From the NCBI RefSeq assembly GCF_036013935.1, contig NZ_CP107902.1, positions 3,133,001-3,197,000 of the forward strand: a stretch of DNA of 64,000 nucleotides, in the 5' to 3' direction. The translations under genes were made by a program, and so were the position numbers. The notes under the pieces are model-generated. The model saw only the letters and a program-made list of their open reading frames with translations. It searched no databases and was not told the DNA's origin. This document shows positions 34,898 through 44,204 of this stretch, piece by piece; within the stretch, counting starts at the first letter, position 1; each line of letters starts with the position of its first letter. Origin of the DNA: Streptomyces sp. NBC_00461. Lineage in GTDB: Bacteria; Actinomycetota; Actinomycetes; Streptomycetales; Streptomycetaceae.

Positions 34898-36163
34898 CTA
34901 AGGGACGAGGTTTTCGAGCGGAACGTGCGGGTCCGCCAGTGCCTCCGTGTCCACCTGTGTCCTTGAGCGAATCAGCCGCTGGATGGGTTCTGTGACGTCC
35001 CACACGTTCACGTTCATCCCGGCCAGCACTCGGCCCTCCTTGACCCAGAAGGCGATGAACTCACGCTTCCCGGCGTCCCCCCGGATCACCACTTCGTCGT
35101 AGGAGCCCGGGGGCGCCCAGCCGGAGTACTCCATCCCGAGGTCGTACTGGTCGGAGAAGAAATAGGGCACGCGGTCGTAGGTGACGTCCTGGCCGAGCAT
35201 CGCGCGCGCCGCCGCCGGTCCGCCGTTCAGCGCGTTGGCCCAGTGCTCGACGCGCAGCCGGGTGTCGAAGAGGGCGTGCGGGAAGGACACGACGTCACCG
35301 GCCGCGTAGATGTCGGGGTCGGAGGTGCGCAGCCGCTCGTCGACCACCACGCCGCCGCCGTACCGCCGGTCGGCGATCTCCAGGCCCGCCGCCTCCGCGA
35401 GGCCGATGCGGGGGGCCGCGCCGATCGCCGCGAGGACGTCGTGGGCGGGGTGTTCCTCGCCGTCGTCGGTGCGGGCGGCGAGGACCATGCCGTCCTGGCC
35501 GACGATCTCCGTCAGCCGCGCGCCGAAGTGGAAGCGGACGCCGTGCTCGCGGTGCAGCTCGGCGAAGAGGTTGCCGAGCTCGGGGCCGAGGACCGCGTGC
35601 AGCGGCGTCGCCAGGGGCTCGACGACGGTGACCTCGGCGCCGTACTCGCGGGCCGCCGCCGCGACCTCCAGGCCGATCCAGCCGGCCCCGGCGATCACGA
35701 TGTGGCCGTTGTCCCGGCCGAGGGCGGCCAGTACGCCCTTGAGCCGCTCGGCGTGGGCGAGGCGGCGCAGGTGGTGGACGCCCGCGAGGTCGGTCCCGGG
35801 GATGTCGAGGCGGCGGGGCTCGGCACCGGTCGCGAGCAGCAGCTTGTCGTAGCGGACGAGCGTGCCGTCCCCGCCGAAGCGGACGGTCTTCGCCTCGCGG
35901 TCGATGGCCTCCACGGTCTCGCCGAGGTGCAGCTCGATGTCGTTGCGCGCGTACCAGGCCGGTTCGTGGACGAAGACGCTGTCGCGCTCCTCCTTGCCCA
36001 GCAGATAGCCCTTGGACAGCGGCGGGCGCTCGTACGGGTGGTCGCGTTCGTCGCAGATCAGTATCACGCGGCCGCTGAAGCCCTCCGCTCGGAGCGCCTC
36101 GGCCGCCTTAGCGCCGGCGAGGCCGCCTCCGACGATGATGAATGTCTGATCCGCGTCGACCAC
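34898..36163 (-). CDS. FAD-dependent NAD(P) oxidoreductase, ferredoxin/rubredoxin-reductase type
   Basis: A 421-residue enzyme with an FAD GxGxxG motif (IIVGGGLAGAKAAEALRAEG), the ERPPLSKGYL segment typical of ferredoxin reductases of oxygenase systems, LLLATGAEPRRL near 110, an NAD-binding VIAGAGWIGLEVAAAAREYG near 153 and the FAD-binding IYAAGDVVSFP near 280. A C-terminal reductase domain follows. GTG at 36163 has GAGGAGG upstream. It would pass electrons from NAD(P)H to a ferredoxin. No ferredoxin or P450 is adjacent, so the partner is unknown. Confidence 0.88.
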   Translation of the reverse strand: MVDADQTFIIVGGGLAGAKAAEALRAEGFSGRVILICDERDHPYERPPLSKGYLLGKEERDSVFVHEPAWYARNDIELHLGETVEAIDREAKTVRFGGDGTLVRYDKLLLATGAEPRRLDIPGTDLAGVHHLRRLAHAERLKGVLAALGRDNGHIVIAGAGWIGLEVAAAAREYGAEVTVVEPLATPLHAVLGPELGNLFAELHREHGVRFHFGARLTEIVGQDGMVLAARTDDGEEHPAHDVLAAIGAAPRIGLAEAAGLEIADRRYGGGVVVDERLRTSDPDIYAAGDVVSFPHALFDTRLRVEHWANALNGGPAAARAMLGQDVTYDRVPYFFSDQYDLGMEYSGWAPPGSYDEVVIRGDAGKREFIAFWVKEGRVLAGMNVNVWDVTEPIQRLIRSRTQVDTEALADPHVPLENLVP

Positions 36164-36298
36164 TTGATGCCTCCTCGTAATGATGCCGCCACATGCGAGC
36201 GTCCCGCACGGAGCGTGATGGGGGAAGAGGTAGTGGCCCGATCAGGCCACGGAGGGTCACATTCGGGCTCGTTTGGCGTCACCCGCCTCCCGTCAGTC

Positions 36299-37558
36299 TC
36301 ACAGATGCCCCGTCAGACGCGCGTGAAGCGAGCGGGCCGAGGCGTCGGTGAGGGAGGCGATCTGGTCGACGATCACGCGCTTGCGGGCGCGGTCGTCGGG
36401 GGCCTGGTCGAACAGGGCGCGGAACTGGGGGTCGAGGCCGTCCGGGGCACGGACGGTGAGTGCCTCGGCCAGCTCGGCGACCACGATCCGCTGGTCGGCC
36501 CGCAGCCGCTCCTGCTCGGCGCGCTGCATGACGTACCGGTCGGCGACCGCCTTGAGGACCGCGCACTCCAGCCGGGTCTCGTGCGGTACGACGAGTTCGG
36601 CGCCGTATCGGGTGAGCCGGCCGGTGCCGTACGCCGCGCGTGTGGCGGTCTCGGCGGCGAGGCAGAAGCGGCCGATGAGCTGGCTGGTGGCGTCCTTGAG
36701 GCGGGCCTGGGCGGCCGCGGAACCGTCGTAGCCGTGCGGCCACCAGTCCTCGTCCTGGAGGCGGTCCAGGGCGGCGGCGAGTTCGGCGGGGTCGGTGTCC
36801 GCGGGGACGTAGCGGCCGACGGCGACCTCGAAGACCGCCTGCCGTTCGGGTTCGGCGTGCAGGCAGTTGGGGTCGATGTGGCCGGCGTGCAGGCCGTCCT
36901 CGACGTCGTGCACCGAGTACGCCACGTCGTCCGACCAGTCCATGACCTGGGCCTCGAAGGTGGTGCGGGTGTCGGGGGCCTCCTTGCGGACCCAGTCGAA
37001 GACCGGGCGGTCGTCCTCGTAGACGCCGAACTTCCGGGAGCCGGGGTCGGTGGGGTGGGCGCCCCGGGACCAGGGGTACTTGGTGGCGGCGTCGAGGGCG
37101 GCGCGGGTGAGGTTGAGGCCGACGGGGCGGGAGCCGTGGTCGGTGAAGCGTTTGGGCTCGATGCGGGTGAGGAGTCTCAGGGACTGGGCGTTGCCCTCGA
37201 AGCCGCCGCAGTCCTCCGCGAATTCGTTGAGCGCCTGTTCGCCGTTGTGGCCGAAGGGGGGATGGCCGAGGTCGTGGGAGAGGCAGGCGGCTTCCACGAG
37301 GTCGGGGTCGCAGCCGAGGGCCGCGCCCAGCTCCCGGCCGACCTGGGCGCACTCCAGGGAGTGGGTGAGGCGGGTGCGGGGGCTGGCGTCCCACACCTGG
37401 CTGCGGGTGCCTGGGGTGACGACCTGGGTCTTGCCTGCGAGCCTTCTCAGCGCCGAGGAGTGCAGGATGCGCGCCCGGTCCCGCTGGAAGGCGGTGCGGC
37501 CGGGGCGTTTGTCAGGCTCTGGGGCCCAGCGTTCGGTTGAGGACGGGTCGTACGGCAT
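36299..37558 (-). CDS. dgt: Deoxyguanosinetriphosphate triphosphohydrolase-like HD protein
   Basis: An HD-domain phosphohydrolase, 419 residues from the ATG at 37558; an in-frame ATG at 37600 would give 433 and the choice is uncertain. The start motif [20 protein letters not shown] and the HD residues [13 protein letters not shown] and [16 protein letters not shown] (metal-binding His/His-Asp) are clear, and [16 protein letters not shown] carries the last Asp ligand. It would cleave dGTP or other dNTPs to nucleoside and triphosphate, moderating dNTP pools. Position next to dnaG is conserved in Streptomyces from memory. Confidence 0.88.
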   Translation of the reverse strand: MPYDPSSTERWAPEPDKRPGRTAFQRDRARILHSSALRRLAGKTQVVTPGTRSQVWDASPRTRLTHSLECAQVGRELGAALGCDPDLVEAACLSHDLGHPPFGHNGEQALNEFAEDCGGFEGNAQSLRLLTRIEPKRFTDHGSRPVGLNLTRAALDAATKYPWSRGAHPTDPGSRKFGVYEDDRPVFDWVRKEAPDTRTTFEAQVMDWSDDVAYSVHDVEDGLHAGHIDPNCLHAEPERQAVFEVAVGRYVPADTDPAELAAALDRLQDEDWWPHGYDGSAAAQARLKDATSQLIGRFCLAAETATRAAYGTGRLTRYGAELVVPHETRLECAVLKAVADRYVMQRAEQERLRADQRIVVAELAEALTVRAPDGLDPQFRALFDQAPDDRARKRVIVDQIASLTDASARSLHARLTGHL

Positions 37559-37618
37559 GACTCGACAGTAAGGGCACGGACTGACAATCCACCCATGCAT
37601 CTGCCGAGCGCTGTGCTG

Positions 37619-38548
37619 TCATCCGGCGAGTGCGGGTTGTGTGGGGCTGGTCGCGCCCCTGAGGTTGGTGATCGGCGCCTGCGTCGACAATGCCTGGTCG
37701 TAGCGGTGGAGGACCAGCTCGGCCATCGCGGGATGCGTGCCCAGGGGGGCCGAGGCGATCCACGGGGCCGCCTGGGCGCACTCCGTGGCGAACCGGCCGG
37801 GGGCCGTGAAGTACGAGGCGACGGCCACCCGGTGGCGGCCGCTCGCGGTCAGGGCGCGGATCGCGTCCGGGACCCGCGGGGCGGCTGTGGTGGCGTAGGC
37901 GGGGACCACCGGGACGCCCAGGCATTGGGACAGCAGGTGGGCCGTGCGGTTGGTGTCGACCTTGGACTCCGGGTCCCGGGAGCCGGCCGCGGCGAGGACC
38001 ACGGCGCTCACCCGGCGGGTCCTGTCGTCCATACGGGTGCGCCAGCCGGCCTCGACCAGACGCTCGGCCAGGGTCTCCACGAGGAGGGGGTGCGGACCGA
38101 GCGGGGCGGCCACGCGCGTGCGTGCCTCGGCCGCGGCCGCCATCTCCGGGATGTCCTGCTTGACGTGGTAGCCGCGGCCGAGGAGCAGGGGGACGAGGAC
38201 CGCCTCGCCGGTGCCCAGGCCGGCGAGCGTGTCGGGCAGCAGGGGTTCGTTCAGCTCGATGTGGCCCAGGTGGACCGGAAGGCCGGGGCGCTGCTCGCGG
38301 ACGCGGTCCAGGAGCGTGCGGACGGTGCTCAGGGCGCGCGGGTCGCGGCTGCCGTGCGCCACGACGACGAGCGCGGGAGGGCCGGGGCGCCGCCTGCCGT
38401 TGAGGGAGACGAGGCTGAGCTGGCTGGCGAGCTGGCTGCTGATCCGGTTCATGAGGTGCGCCGTACTGTCGAGGTGGGCCGCCGGGAGTGGCTGGGCCGC
38501 ATCGGGCTTGGACACGGACTCGTCGCGAGGAGGGTTCGACGGCGTCAT
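37619..38548 (-). CDS. Sirohydrochlorin chelatase (CbiX/SirB-type), two-domain
   Basis: About 309 residues with two tandem chelatase half-domains. The first starts ALVVVAHGSRDPRALSTVRT with the metal-ligand His, and the second at VVLAAAGSRDPESKVDTNRT has Ala where His is usual. ATG 38548 is used; a GTG at 38578 is also in frame and neither has a strong ribosome-binding site. It would insert iron or cobalt into sirohydrochlorin. Siroheme is required by the nitrite reductase NirB at 50256-52850, so the placement close to nitrogen-assimilation genes makes sense. Confidence 0.85.
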   Translation of the reverse strand: MTPSNPPRDESVSKPDAAQPLPAAHLDSTAHLMNRISSQLASQLSLVSLNGRRRPGPPALVVVAHGSRDPRALSTVRTLLDRVREQRPGLPVHLGHIELNEPLLPDTLAGLGTGEAVLVPLLLGRGYHVKQDIPEMAAAAEARTRVAAPLGPHPLLVETLAERLVEAGWRTRMDDRTRRVSAVVLAAAGSRDPESKVDTNRTAHLLSQCLGVPVVPAYATTAAPRVPDAIRALTASGRHRVAVASYFTAPGRFATECAQAAPWIASAPLGTHPAMAELVLHRYDQALSTQAPITNLRGATSPTQPALAG

Positions 38549-38774
38549 GGACCGATGGTGGCGGCGCGAGGTTGCCACGCCGTTGCACGAGAATGACGGG
38601 CGTTTTCCGGCAGTTCACCGCGGGGTGTGTGGGGTGTGTGAGGCGACGTGACCTGCAGTTTCCCATCTCGGAGTGAACCTGGTCACGTATCACGTGCCGA
38701 ACCGTCCGGCCTGACAGGGCGTCTCAGACTGTCGAAAGGGCCCGCCGGGGGGCCGACCGGGAGGGGACCGTCCG

Positions 38775-39461
38775 ATGCGTCGACCCAAGCTGCGCAGACC
38801 GCGCCTGCCCCGCACGCGCGCCGGGCGGCGGAGGCTGGTGCAGGCCGTGATGGCCGGGTGCGTGCTCGCGCTGCTGCCGTCGACCTGGATGTACGTCGTC
38901 ACGGGTGACCGGCTGCGTACGACGGCCGACGCGCCCCGCACCGAGGTCGCCGTCGTCTTCGGCGCCGGCCTCTGGGAAGGCGAACCCTCCCCCTATCTGG
39001 CGCACCGTCTCGACGCGGCGGCCAAGCTGTATCGCGAGGACCGGGTCGAGGTCGTCCTCGTCACCGGCGACAACAGCCGCCACGACTACGACGAACCCGA
39101 CGCCATGCGCCTGTACCTGACGAAGCACGGCGTCCCCGACTCCCGGATCGTCAGCGACTACGCCGGCTTCGACACCTGGGACTCCTGCGTCCGGGCCCGG
39201 AAGATCTTCGGTGTCGACAGGGCCGTACTGATCAGCCAGGGCTTCCACATCCGGCGGGCGGTCGCACTGTGTCAGGCGGCGGGCATCGAGTCGTACGGCG
39301 TCGGGGTCGATGCCAAGCACGACAGGACCTGGTACTACGGCGGCACCCGCGAGATCTTCGCGGCGGGCAAGGCGGCCCTGGACGCGGTCTTCCACCCGGA
39401 CCCCCGGTTCCTCGGGCCGAAGGAGTCAGGGGTGACGAAGGCGCTCGCCGACGCCCGCTGA
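38775..39461 (+). CDS. SanA/YdcF-family (DUF218) membrane-anchored protein
   Basis: A 228-residue protein with a basic N-terminus, one membrane helix (VQAVMAGCVLALLPSTWMYV) and a DUF218 domain with AVVFGAGLWEGEPSPYLAHR, VVLVTGDNSRHDYDEPDAM and TWDSCVRARKIFGVDRAVLI, characteristic of SanA. E. coli SanA affects envelope permeability and vancomycin resistance at high temperature; the biochemical activity is unknown. It is likely to be anchored outside the membrane. No operon partner; it precedes the nitrate reductase gene by 114 bp. Confidence 0.83.
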   Translation: MRRPKLRRPRLPRTRAGRRRLVQAVMAGCVLALLPSTWMYVVTGDRLRTTADAPRTEVAVVFGAGLWEGEPSPYLAHRLDAAAKLYREDRVEVVLVTGDNSRHDYDEPDAMRLYLTKHGVPDSRIVSDYAGFDTWDSCVRARKIFGVDRAVLISQGFHIRRAVALCQAAGIESYGVGVDAKHDRTWYYGGTREIFAAGKAALDAVFHPDPRFLGPKESGVTKALADAR

Positions 39462-39525
39462 CGGCCGGAGCAGCGCGTGCCTCACTCCGTCGGGGCCCGC
39501 GCGGGGAGGCCGCCGTCTTGCCCGC

Positions 39526-39563
39526 GTAACAAGCTGCCCTCCCGGACGTAACACGGCCGAAGC
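39526..39563 (+). promoter_or_regulatory. Candidate GlnR box upstream of the nitrate reductase gene
   Basis: GTAAC-n6-CCCTC-n6-GTAAC-n6-GAAGC, with 11-bp periodicity, compared with the Streptomyces GlnR consensus gTnAc-n6-GaAAc-n6-GtnAC-n6-GAAAc. Both a-sites are perfect, the last b-site is 4/5, and the middle b-site is poor. It ends 12 bp before the ATG. Confidence 0.65.
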
Positions 39564-39575
39564 ACGCTGAAGGGC

Positions 39576-41858
39576 ATGCAGACCTCCGCGACGCCCACCC
39601 ACTGCCCGTACTGCGCCCTGCAGTGCGGAATGAACCTGACGCCCGCGCCGGAGGGCACGGTCGAGGTGAGCGAGCGCGCGGACTTCCCGGTGAACCGGGG
39701 TGCGCTGTGCGGCAAGGGCCGCACCGCGCCGGCCCTGCTCTCGTCCCGGGTGCGCCTGACCTCCCCGTTGGTGCGCTCCGAGGGCACGCTGACGCCCGCC
39801 ACCTGGGACGAGGCGCTGGACCGGATCGCCGCGGGACTGCACGGCACTCGTACGGAACACGGCCCGGACGCGGTCGGTGTCTTCGGCGGGGGCGGCCTCA
39901 CGAACGAGAAGGCGTACACGCTCGGCAAGTTCGCGCGGGTGGTGCTCGGCACCTCGCAGATCGACTACAACGGCCGCTTCTGCATGTCGTCGGCGGCGGC
40001 CGCGGGGACGAAGGCGTTCGGGCTCGACCGCGGGCTGCCCTTCCCGCTGGAGGACATCCCGAAGACGGGCTGTGTGATCCTGGTGGGCTCCAATCTCGCC
40101 GAGACCATGCCGCCGGCCTTGCGCTTCTTCAGCGAACTGCGGGAGAACGGCGGCACGTTGATCGTCGTGGACCCGCGCCGGACGAAGACCGCCGAGCAGG
40201 CCGACCTGCACCTGGCACCGCGGCCCGGCACTGATCTCGCGCTGGCGCTCGGCCTGCTGCACCTGGTCGTCGCCGAGGGCCGGGTGGACGAGGAGTACGT
40301 CCAGGAGCGTACGGCCGGCTGGGAGGACGCGCGGGCCGCGGCGATGGCGCACTGGCCGGAGTACGTGGAACGGATCACGGGGGTGTCCGTTCCGCAACTC
40401 CGGGAAGCCGTACGGCTGTTCTGTGAGCCGGAGGCCGCGATGGTGCTGACCGCGCGGGGACCCGAGCAGCAGTCCAAGGGCACGGACACGGTCGGCGCAT
40501 GGATCAACCTGTGCCTGGCGACCGGCCGCGCGGGACGCCCGTTGAGCGGCTACGGCTGTCTGACCGGGCAGGGCAACGGGCAGGGCGGACGCGAACACGG
40601 CCAGAAGGCCGACCAGTTGCCCGGCTACCGCAAGCTGGACGATCCCGCGGCACGGCGGCATGTGGCCGAGGTGTGGGGCGTGGACCCGGACAGCCTGCCG
40701 GGACCGGGCCGCAGTGCGTACGAGTTGCTGGACGCCATGGGGACGGACATCAAGTCCCTGCTGCTGATGGGGTCGAACCCGGTGGTGTCGGCACCGCACG
40801 CGGCTCACATCGAGGAGCGCTTCAGGTCGCTCGACTTCCTGGTGGTGTGTGACGTCGTCCTGTCGGAGACCGCCGCCCTCGCGGACGTCGTCCTCCCGGT
40901 CACGCAGTGGGCCGAGGAGTCCGGCACGACGACCAGCCTGGAGGGCAGGGTGCTGCTGCGCCGGCGTGCGCTCTCCCCGCCCGAAGGCATCCGGAGCGAC
41001 CTGGAGGTCATGCACGAGCTGGCCGGCCGGCTCGGTGTGGAGAAGGGCTTCCCGACCGACCCGGAGGAGGTCTTCGAGGAGCTGCGACGGGCCAGCGCGG
41101 GCGGCCCGGCCGACTACTCCGGGATCACCTACCGCAGACTCGCCGAGGAGAACGGGGTGTTCTGGCCTTGCCCGGCGGGCGAGGCGGGGACGGGCGCGCC
41201 GGTGACGGGCGCGCCGCCCGAGGCTGGGACGGGCGCCTCCGGGACGGGCCCGTCCGAGGGCGGGGCGGCCGCAACCGGGTCGGGCACGCCCGAGGCCCGC
41301 ACAGACACAGCCGAAGCCCGGACAGGCACACCCGCGACAGACACGCCCGAAGCCGGAACAGGCCGGTTCGAGACCGGCGTCTCCGAGGGCCCCCACCCCG
41401 GCACTCCCCGCCTCTTCCTCGACCGTTTCGCCACCCCGGACGGCCGGGCCCGGTTCGTCGCCGTCACGCACCGGCCGTCCGCCGAGGAGCCGGACGACGA
41501 GTACCCGGTGCTGCTGACGACCGGCCGGGTCGTCGCCCAGTACCAGTCCGGCGCCCAGACCCGCCGCGTGGCCGAGCTGAACGCCGCCGCGCCGGGCCCG
41601 TTCGTGGAACTGCACCCGCGGCTGGCGGCGCGCCTCGGGGCGGCGGAGGGCGATCCGGTGGCGGTGGTGTCCCGTCGGGGCCGGGCCGTCGCACCCGCCC
41701 GGATCACCACCGCGATCCGCCCGGACACCGTCTTCATGCCATTCCACTGGCCCGGCGAGGGCCGCGCCAACACCCTGACCAACCCGGCCCTCGACCCGAC
41801 CTCGCGCATGCCGGAGTTCAAGTCGTGCGCGGTGCGCCTGGAGACCGTGCGCGCCTAG
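39576..41858 (+). CDS. nasA: Assimilatory nitrate reductase, molybdopterin catalytic subunit, with a low-complexity insertion
   Basis: A 760-residue bis-MGD oxidoreductase. An N-terminal 4Fe-4S site has CPYCALQCGMN and ...ALCGKG; the molybdopterin domains follow with RFCMSSAAAAGTKAFGLDRG, and the Cys there is the likely Mo ligand. The C-terminal dinucleotide-binding domain ends TSRMPEFKSCAVRL. Residues about 535-607 are a Gly/Thr/Glu/Ala/Pro-rich stretch (such as GAPPEAGTGASGTGPSE) separating the catalytic part from the C-terminal domain, absent in typical relatives. It would reduce nitrate to nitrite for the NirBD enzyme encoded at 49-53 kb. ATG 39576 has GAAGG upstream. Confidence 0.9.
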   Translation: MQTSATPTHCPYCALQCGMNLTPAPEGTVEVSERADFPVNRGALCGKGRTAPALLSSRVRLTSPLVRSEGTLTPATWDEALDRIAAGLHGTRTEHGPDAVGVFGGGGLTNEKAYTLGKFARVVLGTSQIDYNGRFCMSSAAAAGTKAFGLDRGLPFPLEDIPKTGCVILVGSNLAETMPPALRFFSELRENGGTLIVVDPRRTKTAEQADLHLAPRPGTDLALALGLLHLVVAEGRVDEEYVQERTAGWEDARAAAMAHWPEYVERITGVSVPQLREAVRLFCEPEAAMVLTARGPEQQSKGTDTVGAWINLCLATGRAGRPLSGYGCLTGQGNGQGGREHGQKADQLPGYRKLDDPAARRHVAEVWGVDPDSLPGPGRSAYELLDAMGTDIKSLLLMGSNPVVSAPHAAHIEERFRSLDFLVVCDVVLSETAALADVVLPVTQWAEESGTTTSLEGRVLLRRRALSPPEGIRSDLEVMHELAGRLGVEKGFPTDPEEVFEELRRASAGGPADYSGITYRRLAEENGVFWPCPAGEAGTGAPVTGAPPEAGTGASGTGPSEGGAAATGSGTPEARTDTAEARTGTPATDTPEAGTGRFETGVSEGPHPGTPRLFLDRFATPDGRARFVAVTHRPSAEEPDDEYPVLLTTGRVVAQYQSGAQTRRVAELNAAAPGPFVELHPRLAARLGAAEGDPVAVVSRRGRAVAPARITTAIRPDTVFMPFHWPGEGRANTLTNPALDPTSRMPEFKSCAVRLETVRA

Positions 41859-41888
41859 CCGGTCCGGCGCACGGCGCACCGCGCACGC

Positions 41889-42299
41889 CTACCTGACCCG
41901 CCAGTCCCCGCTCTCGATCAGCTTTCCGCGGGCGCGCAGCCGTGCGGCGACGGCGGGTGCGGCCACGTACACCCACGCGCGTACGGGCGGGCCCGCGGCG
42001 TCGCGGATCACCTCGCGCTCGACGCGCTCGTAGAGGCTGCGCGGGTCCGCGGCGGCGTACTCCTCCAGCCGGTCGAGGGCGACGAGCAGCTCCTCGTACT
42101 CCCCGGGCAGCGCGGTCACGAGCCCGCCGTACACGGTCCCGCCCCGCTCCTCGACGGCGTACGGATAGCCGGGCCCGTCGTACAGCACCGCGCCGTGCAG
42201 CCGCCCCGGCTCCTCGGACCGGGTGCGGCCGCGCAGGAACAGGTCGTGGTTGACCTCGCCGGGGAGGAGGGTGCCGTAGACGAAGAACGGGAGAGTCAC
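41889..42299 (-). CDS. Gamma-glutamylcyclotransferase-like (AIG2/GGCT) protein
   Basis: A 136-residue AIG2-fold protein beginning FFVYGTLLPGEVNHDLFLRG, the family's YGTL substrate loop, with the likely catalytic Glu in LVALDRLEEY near 78. GTG 42299 is chosen because GGAGAG lies about 10 nt upstream; the frame runs on to 42323. Family members cyclise gamma-glutamyl peptides or amines, but small bacterial ones are mostly uncharacterised. It is convergent with the nitrate reductase gene. Confidence 0.8.
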   Translation of the reverse strand: MTLPFFVYGTLLPGEVNHDLFLRGRTRSEEPGRLHGAVLYDGPGYPYAVEERGGTVYGGLVTALPGEYEELLVALDRLEEYAAADPRSLYERVEREVIRDAAGPPVRAWVYVAAPAVAARLRARGKLIESGDWRVR

Positions 42300-42450
42300 A
42301 AAAACGATTCTCTCTCCACACATACCTCCTCGTCCGCGCTATGGACCTCGCTCTGTCATGACCCCTTAAATCTTGGTCAACACCCGCGATTCCTGGTCGA
42401 CACCAGCGTCGTGCCCCCATGCGCCCGCGGGCGCCTTTTCGAGGAGATCG

Positions 42451-44103
42451 ATGAGTCGGATACGTATCGACGTCCGGGGCTCCCGTCGCCTCGCCGCCGC
42501 CGGTGTGGCCGCAACAGCCGCCACCCTGCTGGCCGCCACCCTCTCCCCCACCGCCGTCGCGGCCGACGAACCGACAAGGGCGGGCGCGATCGAGAACGCG
42601 GCGTCGGCACTCCTGAAGCACGCCGCGAGCCTCCAGCTCACCACCGACGAGGGCACGAAGGTGCGGGACGTCGTCGTCGACCGGGACGGCACCCAGCATG
42701 TGCGATACGACCGGACGTACCGTCAACTTCCGGTTCTGGGCGGCGACTTCGTCGTCCATCTGAAGCCGGACGGGGCGTTCCACAGCGCGAACCGGGCGAC
42801 GCGGAGCAAGATATCCCTCGCCTCGATCGTCCCCTCCATATCCGCGCCGAAGGCCGCCGACCTCGCGGCGAACGCCCTGCGCGCGGTCAATCTCGGCGAG
42901 ACGCTGAAGAAGCTGACGGCCAAGCCACAGCTGGTCGTCGACGCCCTGCACGGGGCGCCCAAGCTGGCCTGGCGGACGAGCGTCGTGGCGCGGGACTCCC
43001 TCGGCAACCCGGTCTCCCGCACCGTCATCACCAACGCCCGCACCGGCGCGCAGATCGACGCCTGGGACGACATCGAGACGGCGACGGGTGACGGCAAGTC
43101 GCTGTACAGCGGCACGGTGCCGCTGCGGACGACGCTGTCGGGATCGACGTACCAGCTCAAGGACCCGACCCGCGGGAACACCTACACGGGCGACGCGGCC
43201 AACCAGTCCGACCTGTGCCTGCTGACCACCATCTGCGTCAGCCGCGCCCCGTCGACGGTGTTCACCGACGCGGACAACCACTGGGGCACCGGGACGAGTT
43301 CCGACCGTGCGTCCGCCGCCGTGGACGCGCAGTACGGCACCGACGTGACCTGGGACTTCTACAAGAACGAGTTCGGCCGCAACGGCATCGCGGACGACGG
43401 CAAGGGTTCGTACAACCGCGTCCACTACGGCAACAAGTACAACAACGCCTTCTGGGACGACAGCTGCTTCTGCATGACGTACGGGGACGGTGACGGTACG
43501 ACGCTCGGACCGCTGGTGGGTCTGGACGTGGCCGGCCACGAGATGACGCACGGCGTCACCTCCAAGACCGCGGCGCTGACCTACTCCGGGGAGTCCGGCG
43601 GCCTGAACGAGGCGACGTCCGACATCCTCGGCACGCTGGTGGAGTGGTACGCGAACAACTCCTCCGACCCCGGCGACTACCTGATCGGCGAGAAGGTCGT
43701 CCGCTCCGGCTTCGGCGCCGAGGCCCTGCGGTTCATGGACAAGCCGTCCAAGGACGGGGTGTCGGCGGACTACTGGAGCAGCTCGGTCGGCAAGCTGGAC
43801 GTCCACTACTCGTCGGGCGTCGCGAACCACTTCGCGTACCTCCTGGCCGAGGGCAGCGGCGCGAAGACCATCAACGGCGTCAGCTACAACTCCCCCACGT
43901 CCAACGGCAAGACGGTGACGGGGATCGGACGGGAGAAGCTGGGCCGGATCTGGTACCGGGCGCTGACCGTCTACATGACGTCGTCCACGGACTACGCGGG
44001 TGCGCGCACGGCGACGCTCAACGCGGCGAAGGATCTGTACGGGGCCGGGAGTCCGGAGTACGACGCGGTGGGGGCGGCCTGGAGTGCGGTCAATGTGAAC
44101 TGA
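42451..44103 (+). CDS. Secreted M4-family (thermolysin-like) neutral metalloprotease
   Basis: A 550-residue prepropeptidase. The start ATG has GAGGAG upstream. The signal peptide (to about residue 39, RLAAAGVAATAATLLAATLS) is followed by an FTP-type propeptide to about residue 200. The zinc site is HEMTH (about 362-366) with the third ligand Glu in GLNEATSD about 20 residues later, and the catalytic His is in DVHYSSGVANH near 455. No C-terminal PPC or other extension is present. It would be secreted and autoprocessed, degrading extracellular protein. Confidence 0.93.
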   Translation: MSRIRIDVRGSRRLAAAGVAATAATLLAATLSPTAVAADEPTRAGAIENAASALLKHAASLQLTTDEGTKVRDVVVDRDGTQHVRYDRTYRQLPVLGGDFVVHLKPDGAFHSANRATRSKISLASIVPSISAPKAADLAANALRAVNLGETLKKLTAKPQLVVDALHGAPKLAWRTSVVARDSLGNPVSRTVITNARTGAQIDAWDDIETATGDGKSLYSGTVPLRTTLSGSTYQLKDPTRGNTYTGDAANQSDLCLLTTICVSRAPSTVFTDADNHWGTGTSSDRASAAVDAQYGTDVTWDFYKNEFGRNGIADDGKGSYNRVHYGNKYNNAFWDDSCFCMTYGDGDGTTLGPLVGLDVAGHEMTHGVTSKTAALTYSGESGGLNEATSDILGTLVEWYANNSSDPGDYLIGEKVVRSGFGAEALRFMDKPSKDGVSADYWSSSVGKLDVHYSSGVANHFAYLLAEGSGAKTINGVSYNSPTSNGKTVTGIGREKLGRIWYRALTVYMTSSTDYAGARTATLNAAKDLYGAGSPEYDAVGAAWSAVNVN

Positions 44104-44204
44104 CCGACCGTGCACGGCCATCGGGGTGCGGAAATACGGTGGCAGCGGCGTCCTGGGCCTGGCTAGGCTCCGCTGCCCCTGTCCGTCCGCACCCCGGGAG
44201 CCGT

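Noticed and set aside
35243..37540. Plus-strand open frame spanning the FAD reductase and dgt genes
   Set aside because: It crosses two real minus-strand genes and the gap between them without coding motifs.
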